DNA from: Mangifera indica
Lineage: Eukaryota > Streptophyta > Magnoliopsida > Sapindales > Anacardiaceae
Direction of reading: 5' to 3'
Length of the DNA stretch: 64,000 nt
Assembly (NCBI RefSeq): GCF_011075055.1
Contig: NC_058153.1
Coordinates: 12,834,001-12,898,000 of the forward strand
Under the pieces are notes generated by a model. The model did not search any database. It saw only the letters and a list, made by a program, of their open reading frames with translations, and was not told the DNA's origin. The position numbers and the translations under genes are program-made. The first letter of the stretch is position 1; the number at the start of each line of letters is the position of its first letter. Positions 1 to 12,156 of the stretch are shown piece after piece.

Positions 1-224
1 AAAAACAAAAAACTTACAAACTTAAGAGAAAAACCCCACCTGGGACAAGCTAAAAAGAGGAGAACATACCCAAAATCGGAGGTCAAAATAAAGAGACGGA
101 GGAGGAGGAAGAAGAGGGTTTTGAATTTGATAAGCAAAGAAGAAGGCGAAAACGAGAAAAAAACATAAAAATTCCAAAAGAAAATTATGGTTTTCCGTTA
201 AAGTATAACAGTAACCAAGCGTAC

Positions 225-574
225 CTTCAGGTGGTTCGTCCTCATCAAAGACAAATACAGGACCATGAAAAGTCACGCTTCCCAATTTCAAGCTCCTCTT
301 ATTATTATAATACGAGATTAATATACATACATACACATCCATCAAAAAATTTAAATACGATCTTATCCAAATGCAGTAAACCAAACAAAAGAAAGAACAT
401 AGTCAATTTGAACTTCTCTCATCAGTCATCATGATGAAGAGCTCAACCCTCAATATTGAGATAAGTCAAGAGTTCTATAGATACATATAGAGAAAGAAAA
501 GTGGACGTGAAGAGATATAAGCTGAGGAAAAAGTTTCAGTAGTCTGAGTTGTAAAGGCGAGAGAGAAGTGAAGA
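225..574 (-). other. probable 3' part of the pri-miR156 transcript with a splice donor
   Basis: Downstream of the hairpin the minus strand carries no recognisable protein gene. A good donor (CTGAAG then GTACGC) lies at 225/224. An open frame at 22-384 includes the peptide KLGSVTFHGPVFVFDEDEPP just before that donor. Plant pri-miR156 transcripts are often spliced downstream of the hairpin, so this may be a noncoding exon. The peptide is not a family I recognise. The assignment to the miRNA transcript is inference from position and strand. Confidence 0.4.
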
Positions 575-672
575 GTTTTGAGCTGACAGAAAGAGAAGTG
601 AGCACGCACCCGCAAAGGTATTTTCTCATACAATTGCCTGCGTGTGCTCACTCTCTTCTGTCAGTCTCTCTT
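575..672 (-). ncRNA. MIR156: MIR156 precursor hairpin
   Basis: Read on the minus strand, the 5' arm at 644-663 is exactly TGACAGAAGAGAGTGAGCAC, the canonical mature miR156. The 3' arm at 584-605 gives a classical miR156* (GCTCACTTCTCTTTCTGTCA plus two bases). The star differs from a perfect complement only by two single-T bulges, as is usual in this family. The loop of about 38 nt is short, and the lower stem continues in AG/CT-rich flanks. Known role of the family: it guides cleavage and translational repression of SPL transcription factors and controls the juvenile-to-adult transition. The precursor would be a Pol II transcript starting at higher coordinates. The strand is set by the mature sequence: the plus-strand reading gives only the star complement with an interrupted seed. 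The family member letter cannot be assigned. Confidence 0.96.
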
Positions 673-699
673 CCTCTTAATTATTTTTAGCTCTCTATA

Positions 700-737
<38 letters not shown>

Positions 738-1551
738 TATAGTATGTCTATATATTGCGAAAAATAGAAAGATTAGAATTTCAAAATCGGATTAAAGTGT
801 TTTTATGGTTAGAACATCAAAACTCTGACTCAATCGGATCTAAAACGCTCAAAATATTACGATCATTTCTAAAACTTTTATTAACTGGAACTGAAAATTA
901 GGAATTTTTTTTTACACCCCACAAAAACCCTTCTCTTAATTCACTCATTTTTCTTCTAAAGTCTCTCTCTTACTCTTCTCTCTACAGCTTCCCTGCAAGA
1001 CTCAAACTTTGTCTCGTTTCAGCCCTTCTGCGGCCCTTTTTGAGGGAAGGACTCGCCTTTGTCCGCCGTTGACATCTACTATACAGTGGAAGGAGGGTTA
1101 AATGAAGAGTTTTTTGGTGCGAATGCTCATGACGTTGTGTAATTTATTATATTTGGTTCAGTAGTTGGAAGAATTAAGGTGCAAAATGAAGATGTTTGCT
1201 TGTCCAAGACTGGAAGGACAATTAAGAGGAAGGGTTTGAAGAGTTCTTTCTGAGTTTCATACGTCTCGACTGGTTATTGGCTCAGAGGGCATATGAGTGG
1301 TTGGGTGGTTCACACATAAGGAGAAGTAATGGCCGTCAGATCGTCATAATCGGGGTCCCACTATGGCCATCGATGATGTGTGGACTGATTTTGAATTTGT
1401 GCTTAATGGATTGAACTCCGTCATATAAGGGAGACAAAGAAAAGTACCCATAATAAAAATATCCATATAATCATCCACGGTTTGTTTTAAATGACAAAAT
1501 TATCCCTCTAGATTCAGGTAATTATTTTTCATTCTATCATTATTATAATAA
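673..1551. promoter_or_regulatory. upstream region of MIR156, no gene seen
   Basis: This stretch lies upstream of the miR156 hairpin as read on the minus strand and presumably holds its promoter and transcript start. It contains a (TA)n tract at about 702-734 and a CT-rich tract at about 950-990 (GA-rich on the minus strand). A moderately GC-balanced stretch at 1020-1430 has only short open frames that match nothing I know. No TATA box or start site can be fixed with confidence. Confidence 0.4.
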
Positions 1552-3792
1552 GGTTAAAAGACCTATGCCCACCCAAAGTTTAATTAAACGTCAACTCTCA
1601 CCCACTAAATTTTAAAAATATAAATACTCATCTATTAACTATTTAAGTTAAAAAAATATGTTAGTATTAAAGATGTAATTATCATTTAATCAATAATATT
1701 AATATAAAATAAATTTATATCTTTTTTTTTCAATTATATTTTAAAAACTAATAATTTTTTCCAACTTAATTCTGAAAACTTACCTTCCCCTTTTTAGGGT
1801 TTCATTTTTTTCTTCCTTATCTAGTAACTAGACTTCAATCAAGACCTTCTATGTCCTATCTTCTTTCTTTGTCGTGGATGACAAACGCTGAAAATAGACA
1901 AACGTGGAAAACATTTTGTTCATCAATTCGTCTAGATTTTTGCTCAAGTTTCGTCAATTCGTCGAATGAACAAAAAAAGGCAAAAGACAATCGATTCGAG
2001 TGTCTAAAAACCAATATGAAGAGTGGAGATCAAGTTTTCAACTGATTTGGGCATCCGAAAATGAAGATGAAGAGCATCAATGGAGTGAGAGGCATGTTCA
2101 ATGAAGACCCCAAACCCAAGTTTTGTTGTTGCCAAAAAGGACTCATCCATTTGTCTCTGGCCATCATTGTCCATAACAAAGAAAGAAGATAGGTTGAAAA
2201 TGGTCTCAGTTAGAGTTCATGTTAGACCCGTAAGTGTTTTGATTATTTCAAAAATAAGTTTAAACTTGATTATTAATAATTATTTGGCAAATAAAGTTTA
2301 TGGCATAAAATTTCAATGATTGAAAGATGGGCAAAATATAGATATTTTATGTTTCAGGTTGGGGACTCTAGTCCTTATATGTGAGATGTATATCCCAAAA
2401 AAGACATCAGTCCATTTACTAGTCTCATTCCATCCTTAAGAGTGTGGAGCTCTTGAGAATGTTTTCTAAATAAACAGGGATGCCCGTCTTAAAGCTAAAA
2501 ATGTTCATCCCCTACTAGATGACAACTATAGAGTGTCTATTCCCTTTCCAATGCATCAACAAATATAATTGGGATGGTCAAGAAAGTCAACATATTAGGA
2601 GGTCGGTCCTTATGCCTATCCCTTGCCCGTCCTCTCATGATAGATGCTTTCTAGAATTTTAAGAAGCAAGGCAAGACGCCTATCCCTCAAGTGACACATT
2701 TCAAGAATTTGATCATTGGACAACTATTTCGAAGCTTCTAAGACACTTATCTCTCATAAGAGGATGCCCTTTCTTTCATGTTTTTCAAGGTTAAAACATC
2801 TTTTTTACAAGTCAACGGCTAGTAAAATCATTCCAACAGATCTTTCAAATCTCAAGGCTATATAAGCAAATTGGATTAAAGTCAAAAGGCTTAGAGAACA
2901 TATCTAAAAGCATTCAAGAATTTTTATCTCAATCTCAAGCTCTTAATCTCTCTCTAGAAATCAAAATTCATATATTTAACAGAAACATCTGTACACATTA
3001 GTAAAATTAGTCTATTAGAAACATATTCTACTTGTAAATCTTCTTTTTAATTACACTTGGTGAAATCGTTTATCGTTACTGTAAAATGATGCATTCCTGA
3101 GACAACTAGTATAATTTGAAAGTGATTTGAGTGAAAAATTCAAGTCAATTGTTTAAAGAAATGGATGTAAGAGACTTGAAACGAAAAACTTCAAACCACT
3201 TTAAATTCCTAAGCATTTTCTAAACTCTTCTCCCTTACTTTCTATTTTGACTATTCATTTGATTTTTATTTGTAACAGATCGAGTAAAAATTCAATTTGA
3301 TAAATTCGGTGTTTAATTTTTAATAATCCTATTCATCCCCCTCTATGATTAATTTGTCATTATAGGTTTTTTAGTCCGATCATAGGAAAATGAAACCCTA
3401 AAGGAAAAAAGATAAGTTTTTAAAACTAAAATAAAGAAAATTTGTTATTTTTTAAAACATAGGTCAGAAAAAAAGATAATATGTTATTCTTTTAGTATTA
3501 CTGGTCAAATGCTAATGAATTTTATAATTTTAATAGTTAATGAGTGGGTATTTACATTTTGAAAACTTAGCAAATAGAAATATGACAATAAATTAACAAT
3601 AAAACTATGCGTACACATTTTTTATACATAATTTAGATACATAAATAATATGTCATCGTGTAATTAAAAAATTTTAAATTGTAGATAAAATAATATCTAT
3701 TCATATGATGACATATTATTTATGTACTTATATTATATACCAAAAATATTACACATAAAACTAAACCTTGAGTGAGAATAAGTCTTTTGGCA
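1552..3792. mobile_element. decayed Mutator-like (MULE-type) element with long TIRs and nested insertions
   Basis: The left end starts GGTTAAAAGACC, followed by CCCACCCAAAGTTTAATTAA. The right end is its inverted relative, ending in the complement of GCCAAAAGACTTATTCTCAC. The inverted similarity extends inward: left TTTTTAGGGTTTCATTTTTT at about 1790 against right GAAACCCTAAAGGAAAAAAG at about 3390. Flanks 1543-1551 and 3793-3801 agree at 7 of 9 bases, fitting a decayed 9-bp target duplication. The terminal motif matches two better preserved elements in this window (15795-16722 and 52163-52855). Inside, about 2330-3330 resembles a solo LTR or LTR fragment (a CTATATAAGC box and CT-rich leader near 2860-2960). 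A small MITE sits near 3599-3764. Short open frames at 1851-2045 and 2101-2319 are not a transposase. Confidence 0.6.
3599..3764. mobile_element. short AT-rich palindromic MITE nested in the MULE-like element
   Basis: This is an imperfect palindrome of about 165 bp. It has arms like TACACATTTTTTATACATAA and its complement, and a centre containing GTAATTAAAAAATTTTAAATT. The same design recurs near 3930-4060, 8370-8480, 15010-15140, 16920-17180, 25860-26160, 38028-38185 and 60445-60605, where the centre reads 'gatt-a-attttaaattaaaaataaaataat'. This is a noncoding MITE family. The superfamily is not fixed, because the flanks are too AT-rich to read target duplications safely. Confidence 0.5.
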
Positions 3793-6700
3793 TAATTATA
3801 AAGTAAACCATTAATATCATTAATCAATAATACACATTCATAATTTTTTTTTCATTTTCTTAATAACTTTTCTCTTACTAATAGACACGTGTAGTATACA
3901 AGTCTAACGGATACCATCAATATTCATTAATTAATAATATTTTATGTATTAATAAATAATTTAAATACGATAATAAATGTTAATATATTATTATATAATT
4001 GAGTAATTTTAAATTAAAAATAAAATAATCGTATAAAGACAAGTTAATATTTGTATTCGTATTCATATTTAGTACATATAATCATTGTTATAAAAACCTA
4101 ATTAGACCAAGTGGTCAAATTGATATCATCGACACTTGTAAGTTAGTCTAGTCTAATCTAAATGAGCACTTAATGGAAGTATTATTATTATCGCTATTTT
4201 TATAAAAGTTTTAATTTTTTGTTTGATTGCAAATTTAATCAATCATACTAGAAAAAACCCAAATCGAGCTTTTGGCCTATGGCCAATGTTTAAAACATTG
4301 CGAGCGAATTACATTTGCCCATAAGGTTTAATTTTAAAACATTTTTCAACCCCTAATTAGCATAAATAAATTTTCTCATTTAAAATTAAGTATAATAATA
4401 CTTTTTCACTAAAATTAGAATTTGTTAATGAAATAACCTAACTAAAGAGTGAAATTACTATTTTATCTCTATTATTTTATTTTTCAAAAATATCATTTAA
4501 CCTTAAAATAACAAAAATTAAAAATAATATTTTAAATATCAAAATTATATATAAAAATATCGTCTTATTTTCTTTTTCTTCTACTCTCATGTTTTTTTTT
4601 TCCCTCTCTTCCTATAGATACAAGTGTTTTTGTTGTATAATTGCACATTAGGAAATAAACTATAATTTTTAAAAATACTGAGGTCTTTATAAAAATTTTC
4701 AAGGGGTTATTGAAAATTTGAAAAAAAATTGGGCTTTTAGAAATTTTTGATATAGCATTTTCTCTCTTATAGTTTCAAAAATGACAACTACATCCCATAA
4801 ATTGAACAAAATGCAACAAAGTTTTTTAAAAATTAAATTATCATATTTAAAATGTTTCATTCTAATAGAATATATTGTAATTTTATTTTTTAAAATTAAT
4901 TGATAGTAAATTTATTATTTTACTCTTATAACGTTAATTTTTTTTACATATCAATTTGAGTTTAAATATAAAAATATTATTTATATCAATTAAAGGTTTT
5001 AAAAAAAAAGTATTTTTAGGTCACACCTTGGTTTAGACATGTCAAAGAGGTCGGCTTGGCTCAATATGATACTATGCACAAATTTTTAAAAAATTTATTA
5101 ATTATTTTTAAAATATTATTATTTATTTATTATTACATAAAGAATCCAAAGAATTTATATGGAGAATAAAAAATATTTATTACTGTTATGAAAATTAAAA
5201 ATTAATAATAAATTTATTATTATTTTTATGAGAAAATCAAAAGATAATGTAAGCACTCTAAATTTATTAATTATTTATCATTATTTTTATTAAAAAATTA
5301 GTATAAAAATTTGAAAAGCATAAAAAAAAATTAAAAATTAAAAATATATAATTAACACGTCAACTAGTCAAAATCTGCAGGTCAACCGATTAAAACCTTG
5401 ACACAGCATACTCTACTGCAATACAAATCTTATCGTGAACTTACGTATTTATGTGGGCTAACCCAATGCGAAATCCCATAACTGCACAAACCTTGGATCA
5501 GATACGATCTGCAGATAGGGGAGCCATGCCAAAGCCATTCTTGATCTGATATAATCCACTGTCATGTGTACCTTGATTGAAAAGTGTTAATTACTCAAAC
5601 ATAGCATTTGGCACTTCCACCAATGCTGCTAAAACTATGCCGCTAATCTAATCCAATGTTTACTCGTACATTAGTAGTACAATGCCACTGTTCATGGGTG
5701 GGTACTACAATAGTTTGAATAATAAATAAAAAGTTTTATTGCCCATCACTTTGCATTTGTAGGTGCGCATGTGAGTATAGTTTAATTTTAATAGTTCTGT
5801 ATATTTCTTATGAGTTGAGATGACCAGCATTTTGGTTGCAATTGTTTTAAGCAGATAGCCATCTTGAATGAAATTAATACCCTCAAGTTAAGTATTTTTT
5901 TAATTGGTAAATTTGAATCAAATTAAGCTTATATAAGGATAAGTTCAATCAACTTGAATTTAAAGTAACGAGTTTGAAATCAAACTCAAGTTAGTTCGAA
6001 TAATTAACACCGATGTCAAAGAAGATAACTAGTTATCAGAAAATGAGAAGAGCAAGAGTTGCTAGCAGCATTACATAACCTTCAGGTTTGAGATTCCACT
6101 ATAAATTAGAGTCTTTTGGTATGTAATTTGATTTTGTTTGTTTGTTGTATTTTATTATTTTATTTTGAAATGTTGTTTAGTTGAACTCGCACTTTTGACT
6201 TCAATCTTGTCCTTTGGTTGGGGTTTTAGTTAAAAAGGGGAAATTTATGATTATTTTTATCATTGGATTATTGTATTAGGTGGACTTCCACCTTTATTTT
6301 TCCTTCGCTCTTGTATTTGACACTACCTTTGTAAAAATAAAGGTTTTGAGCCATTGTGTTTGGTCTTTCGACCATTATCATCTGAGATATACCCTTATAC
6401 TTTATGTTTTTTCATACATATAAAATTAACTCTTTTTAAAAAAAAAATTGTAAAAAACAATTTTGGTATAGAATGGCTAACGAATATTCAAATTTGAGCT
6501 AAATTGAAATTGTAACTCATGTTCAATTCATTTAAACCAAATATAGATATAAGCTTAAGGTGGGTTAGCTGGAATCCGCTAGTACCTTCTTCCCATCCGA
6601 TCAAAGACAAATCATATTGTTGAGATTAAAGAATTCATGAGAAAAATCTTTACCTAGGTTGCAAATTTCCAACCCTAGACCTAATTAATCATATTGAAAG

Positions 6701-8487
6701 ACAAGTAATGTTACCATGTTGATTCGAATTAATGCTGTGATTGTAATGAAGTTAATGGTTATTATCAAAGAAGAAAATAACAGGACAGGAGGAACATAGT
6801 TTTCACAATGAAGAAATAAGAAGCTTTGTGGGGCACTATTTTCTATATTCATCCCCAACCACTTTGCTCCAACCATTCAATAATCGAGAAATACTGTATG
6901 TCATATATAATAAACTATATGAAAACGTGTAGAGATGGATTTAATCTTAGCTCTATAAATTTAAATTTGAATTCAAATTAAACAAGTATGAATTAAAAAT
7001 TGGATATAAGTTTCATAAAATGAATCAAATTTAAATAAATTCAAATCTCAACTTACTGATTATAAATTAGGTCTTGTTTAAACCTGAATGCAATCCAACC
7101 TTAAATGTGTATATATATTACATATATTGACATATGACACTTGTTAGATGATTATATATAAAAAGTTTGCATATAGGGCTTGTCTCTCTACTCTTACCAA
7201 GAATTGATTGATTCATAAAACAAGTTAAATTTAAGAAGATTTGAACATTTAAGTTTGAGTTAGATCAAAATAAATCTAAAATAAATTATTTTCAAGCTAA
7301 ATTTAAGTCTTAACATGCAAACTTGTTTTGATGAGAATCCAACCCTAAATGTTTATACATATTACATGACTTTTCATTTCCTCTAGTTTCTTCTGTATCC
7401 AATCTTTTTTTTTTTTTTTTTGACTTCTCCAACAAACTTATTATCAATTCAAATAAATTTAACTATTTTAGATTTAAACTGAATTCAAAATAACTCTTAC
7501 CCAAGTTCAACTCTTGACTTCTTCCCAAACTTTAATAGGAATAGTGCTTTCAGAAAAATGTGAATGGGTAAAGTTGGAACATATTGCAACTTAACTATGA
7601 ATGAATCCCTTGGTAATTCTTTTTTATGAAAACATCTCATCCAAATCTTACCGTCATTAGAAGTTTGATAACTTGAGCAAGAGAAAGTGTACATTCTAGC
7701 TCTAGGGCTTTTCTCTTGATAACTTTCAAGTACAGTACAAACGAATTTTAGGAAATCTCAAACGGATTAGAGTGAAAACAATAATGAAAATTTCCTCTTA
7801 ATTATAATCATCTAATCATTCCATTTTGTCCTTTTTTTTTTTTAGGATAAAATTGAAGTCTTTCAATCACTAATCTTGGCTTGATTATCATCACGAAAAT
7901 GATTCCCCTTTAGACATTAAAACTTATGGATCCAAAGCTTAATCCCAACTCGTGGATTCAGTGAGTAATTTTCATTAAAAGAACCATTTTAAATGTTCAT
8001 TTTTTAAAGACATTAACCATAAATTTAAAACCAATATTTTCAAACCCAAATTGGGAATTAATCCAATTAAAGAGTCAATCCAAGTTTTAACTGATTCATT
8101 ATCAATTAGATTGTCGATAGATTAAATAAATATTAAAATAATATTTGATTAAAAAACTATCACCTTATTATGGATTCAATTATTTATATCCATCCAAAAA
8201 AAAACATTTTAAATGTTCATTTTTTAAGGCATTAACTAAAAGTTTAAAACCAACATTTTTAAATCTAGAACAAGAATTTGGTCTAATTAAGGATGGATCC
8301 AAGTTCTAATTGATTCAACTAAGAGTTGGAGTGAAGATGATCAAATATATATTTGATCAATATTCATTAAAATATTATAATTTAATCAATAAAATTATGT
8401 ATATTTATTTTAGATATATATTTATATATATTATCATATGATTGAGTGATTTTAAATTAATAATAAAATAATATATAATCATACAAT

Positions 8488-8489
<2 letters not shown>
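3793..8489. other. AT-rich intergenic DNA, no gene recognised
   Basis: About 4.7 kb with no coding region I can support. It holds decayed palindromic MITE remnants (about 3930-4060 and 8370-8480) and several stretches of the 'ttcaaatttgagtt' type (5880-6010, 6960-7100, 7230-7320, 15220-15480 elsewhere) typical of worn hAT-like MITEs. A duplicated motif occurs at 7970-8060 and 8205-8290 ('ccattttaaatgttcattttttaa'-like, then a 'taatccaattaa'-like segment). A more GC-balanced stretch lies at 5430-5760. The open frames at 6685-6876 and 7497-7694 look accidental. Confidence 0.5.

Positions 8490-8556
<67 letters not shown>
8490..8556. repeat. (AT)n microsatellite
   Basis: An uninterrupted run of about 67 bp of alternating A and T at the left edge of the degenerate tandem array. 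Similar shorter tracts occur at about 702-734, 24502-24533, 25006-25034 and 27614-27679. Confidence 0.95.
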
Positions 8557-8558
<2 letters not shown>

Positions 8559-8559
8559 C

Positions 8560-10700
8560 TATTGGATGTGCAATTTTAATATAGAGAAGATAAAAGATGC
8601 GCGAAATGTCTTGAAAAATTTGCATAGTTTTTCAACAATCAAGACTTTGTATGCTGTAACCCAATAAACACAACAGGATATGGTTGTTATGATTTCTAAG
8701 TTTCTTAATCAATTTAGCCTTAGATTTTACAATCTATCAATCATGTTGTCAATCTATGGTAAAGATAAGAAAGACGGTGCAATAAACACCTTGAAAACCG
8801 ATTTTACCTAACATTATGTAGACTATCAATCACATTGTCTAGTTTTGGTAAGGGAGAACAATTAATGCAAAAGAAAAAAAAACACTTCAAAAATTGTGCA
8901 TAGTTTTCCTATGATCAAGACTTGTGTGTTATAGAATAAAAAAACAAAACGATTAGGTTTTTTGGATTTCAACATTTTAAGAAAATGTTTATTCAAGAGA
9001 AAATAGTTGGTATAAAAAAATGCTTTGAAAAACGTGTATAATTTTTAGAAAACGTCAGTGCAAAAATTTTTTCAATGAGGCTACTTATCTTTACTTGTAA
9101 GACGAGATGGTGCGGAAAAACGCCCCAAAAATCATTTGTCATTCCCCCATCCTAAGGGTTTTGTGCTATAGCCTACAATAATAACAAAAACTTGGGATTA
9201 AAAAAAATACATTTCAAGCGATTTCGGATATAGGTTTTAGATATTCTTAGTAAGTTATCTAATTTGTTTTATAAGAGGATGGATTGTTCAAAAAATGCAT
9301 AAAAATTTGAGGTCATTGCCCCACCTTTGGGGTTCATGTATTATAACCCATAAATATGGTCAAAATTAAAGAGTTTTAGAAAAACCTAAATTTTAAATGA
9401 TTTTGGGCATAGATTTTAGGATTCTCAATGATATTATATTTCAACTTGTGAGTGGGTAAATAGTATCAAAACTCTCAGCAAGATTATTTACCTTTATTGT
9501 TGGTCATTCCCCTACAATCAAGGGTTGTGCTTTATAACTTACAAAAATAGTCAAAATTAGGGTTTTTAAGAAAAACATAGATTTGAAATGGTTTTGCATA
9601 CATGTTTATCTGTATTGACTCGTGAGAAGGTGAATGGTGAGATAAATATCTAAAAAACTGTTAGTCATTTACCCACCATTGAGGGTCATGTACAATATAG
9701 TCCACAAAAATGGACAAAACTAAAATTTTTGAAAAAAAAAAAACCATGAATTTCAGACAATTTAGGGCACAGATTCTAAGAATTTTTATTGAGATTATTT
9801 ACCTTAACTCATAAAGGGGTAGATGGCACAAAATACGCCCCCGAAAATCTTGGTCATTTCCCCACCCTTGGTAGTCGTATCATAATCCACAAAATTGGCT
9901 AAAACTATAATTTTTTGAAAAATAATATATTTCATGTGGTTTAGGGCCCAAGTTTGAAGGAGTTTCAATGAGTTTATCTACTTTGACTCATAAGAGATGA
10001 ATGGTGCAAAAAAGGTCTCCAAAAACCAATGGTCAAAATCTACCCTTTTGTATTATGTGTTATACCTTACAAAATAGCCATAACTAGGGTTTTTATTTTT
10101 TTTAAAGCTTTTAGGCATATGTTTGAGAACTCTCAATGAGGTTATCTATTTTGATTCGTGAGAATTAGATGAAGTGAAAAACACCCCAAAAATTGTTAGT
10201 TGTTTCCTCGCTTTTGTGGGTTGTTTATTATAGCCCACAAAATGGTCAAAATTGGGAGTACTTTGAAAAACGCAAATTTTGGATTGTTTTGTGTTAGGTT
10301 ACTTGGATTTTTAATTTAAGTTATCTATTTTGACTTGTGAGTGGTATCGTTCCCTTAACTTGGTGAGTAGTGTGTTATAACTCATAAAATAAGCCAAATT
10401 TTGATATTTTTAGAAAAATATAAATTCAAAATAGTCTGGGCACATGTTTTGGAAATTTTTAGTAAAGTTATCTATATTAATTTAGATGGTATGAAGAATC
10501 CCTTAAAATTTCTCGATCATTCCCCACTATTGGAGTCGTATGTTATAATCCGAAAAAAGGGGCCAAAATTGGGGTTTTCAAAAAATTGTAGATTTCTGAT
10601 AGTTTTGGACACATGCTTCAAGGATTTTCAAAGATGTTATCTACCTTGATCCTTGAGGGTCGTGTGCTACGCATAAAAATGCTAAAAACTAGGACTTTTT
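8560..10700. repeat. degenerate tandem array, period about 150-195 bp
   Basis: From about 9050 to 10690 the same ordered set of phrases returns at least nine times: a 'gggcacaggttttaggattctcaatgag' type, then a 'ttatctattttgactcgtgag' type, then 'GGTCATTCCCCACCC', then 'gtgttatagcccacaaaa', then 'tggtcaaaattagggttttt'. The 'ttatcta' landmark recurs near 9065, 9255, 9610, 9795, 9975, 10145, 10320, 10465 and 10635. Weaker, more diverged units extend left to about 8560. The units have lost strict identity, so the array is old. No coding potential is evident, and the open frame at 10401-10649 is just two array units. The array ends about 300 bp before the COA6-like start codon. Confidence 0.8.
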
Positions 10701-10991
10701 GGAAAAGCTTGAATCCACCCCATGTCCATGCGTAAATCCGGCTTGAGATAAATCCTCTTAAATCATTTGGCGGGCATAACATGAATAATCTGGATTGGTT
10801 GAAAATGCATCCATTCTTTTGGGGTTTTTTTTTTTTTTTTTAAATTATAGAAGTTCAATATGAGGCCCAGCCCAAGTATGGCCAAGATCGGCCTAATTCG
10901 GTTTGGCCCATTTTGTTTTCTCCTTGCGCCCGAAGACGGAAGGGGCACATAACTGATAATTCTGAAAGCTGGTTCTTTGTAAGAGCCATCC

Positions 10992-12156
10992 ATGGCGGCA
11001 CTAAATGTTTACGCATCAAGTAACCCAGATAAAGTTCATACGGACGTGCTCTTCAAAGCAAGAGAAGGTTGTTACAAGACTCGTGACGCTTTTTATTCGT
11101 GCTTGGAGAAAGAAGCCAACGAGAAACCAACTGAAATCGCCTCTGTGGGCCTCTTGTACCCAGTTGAATGCAAGAAATCGAGGGAGGATTTTCTCAAGAG
11201 TTGCCGAACTTCTTGGGTAATTAAATTTGATGTTTTTGGGATTGAAAGCTTTCAGCTTTAGTTAAATTTTTTAGCTTCATGTTACCGTGCTGTTCCTGTA
11301 CGTTACTGCGGATGTCTGCTAGTTATTATATGTGTCATTGTATCATAAATCATGTATATCCCAATGACAAGAATTTTAGGCTTGAGAATTTTTTAGCTTC
11401 CTAGGTAATCAGATTTATGTTTTTTTATGTGAAAGTTCTAAGCTTTTGAAAATTGTTTAGGCTTAAAGATTTGCCTCTCCATTATGCCTTACTGGTTCGA
11501 TAATGTTGTTGGATCTTCTGTGTACTGTTTATATTTCATTGTTTTGATTTTTTGTGTTGTGTTATCACAATATGCATTTTCCATTGTTGAAAGTTTAAAG
11601 CTTGAGAAAAATTTTGAGCTTCATGCTACCGTATTGGTTTGTTAACGTTACTGCAACGACAGATTACTGATTATAGTTTAATCAGAATCTATATGTTTGA
11701 GCTTGTTGGTTTATTAAATTTGATGTTTGTAAAAATTTTTAAGTTCCATGATATGATCTTGGTTACTAGGCTTACAAGTTACTGATTATTTGTTGTTCAT
11801 ATTTTTTGTTTATGATTATTTACACATTTTCGAATGGGAAGTAGAAAGAATATTAGTAAGTGATTGCTTGTTACATAATGTTTTCATGTTATCAAATAGG
11901 TTTTTTTTTGGGGAACAGTTACCGCCTTACCGGATATTGTAATGTTATCAGAGTAGTATCATACTAGTAATTTTTCTTTACTTGTGATCGGCTTATTGAT
12001 CGTGTATTTGATTATCAGGTGAAGCATTTCGATAGATTGTTTTGCAAGAACAAGAGGGTACAGAGGCTATTGGATGATGGTGGTCAAACAACAAGGAGAG
12101 GTCAGATGTTGCTTCCACAACCTTACACATTGAAGCCTCCTTCTGAATCTAGTTAG
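10992..12156 (+). CDS. cytochrome c oxidase assembly factor 6-like twin-CX9C protein
   Basis: Two exons, 10992-11216 and 12019-12156, encode 120 residues. The splice is GT-AG (TTGG|GTAATT ... ATCAG|GTGAAG) and restores CRTSWVKHFDRLF. The hallmark is a CX9C pair at C27/C37 (CYKTRDAFYSC) and a CX10C pair at C60/C71 (CKKSREDFLKSC), the COA6/COX6B-like CHCH fold. Proteins of this type are imported into the mitochondrial intermembrane space by Mia40. COA6 helps deliver copper to the COX2 CuA site of complex IV. The start sits in a good context (GCCATCCATGG). The C-terminal tail after residue 85 (GGQTTRRGQMLLPQPYTL) is basic and proline-rich. The intron is about 800 bp. The gene converges on the bHLH gene. 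I recall the Arabidopsis counterpart as At5g58005, annotated as a subunit VIb family protein. Confidence 0.9.

Noticed and set aside
1251..1420. Open stretch reading WLLAQRAYEWLGGSHIRRSN
   Set aside because: It has no start, no recognisable domain and no splice partners, and lies in the MIR156 upstream region.
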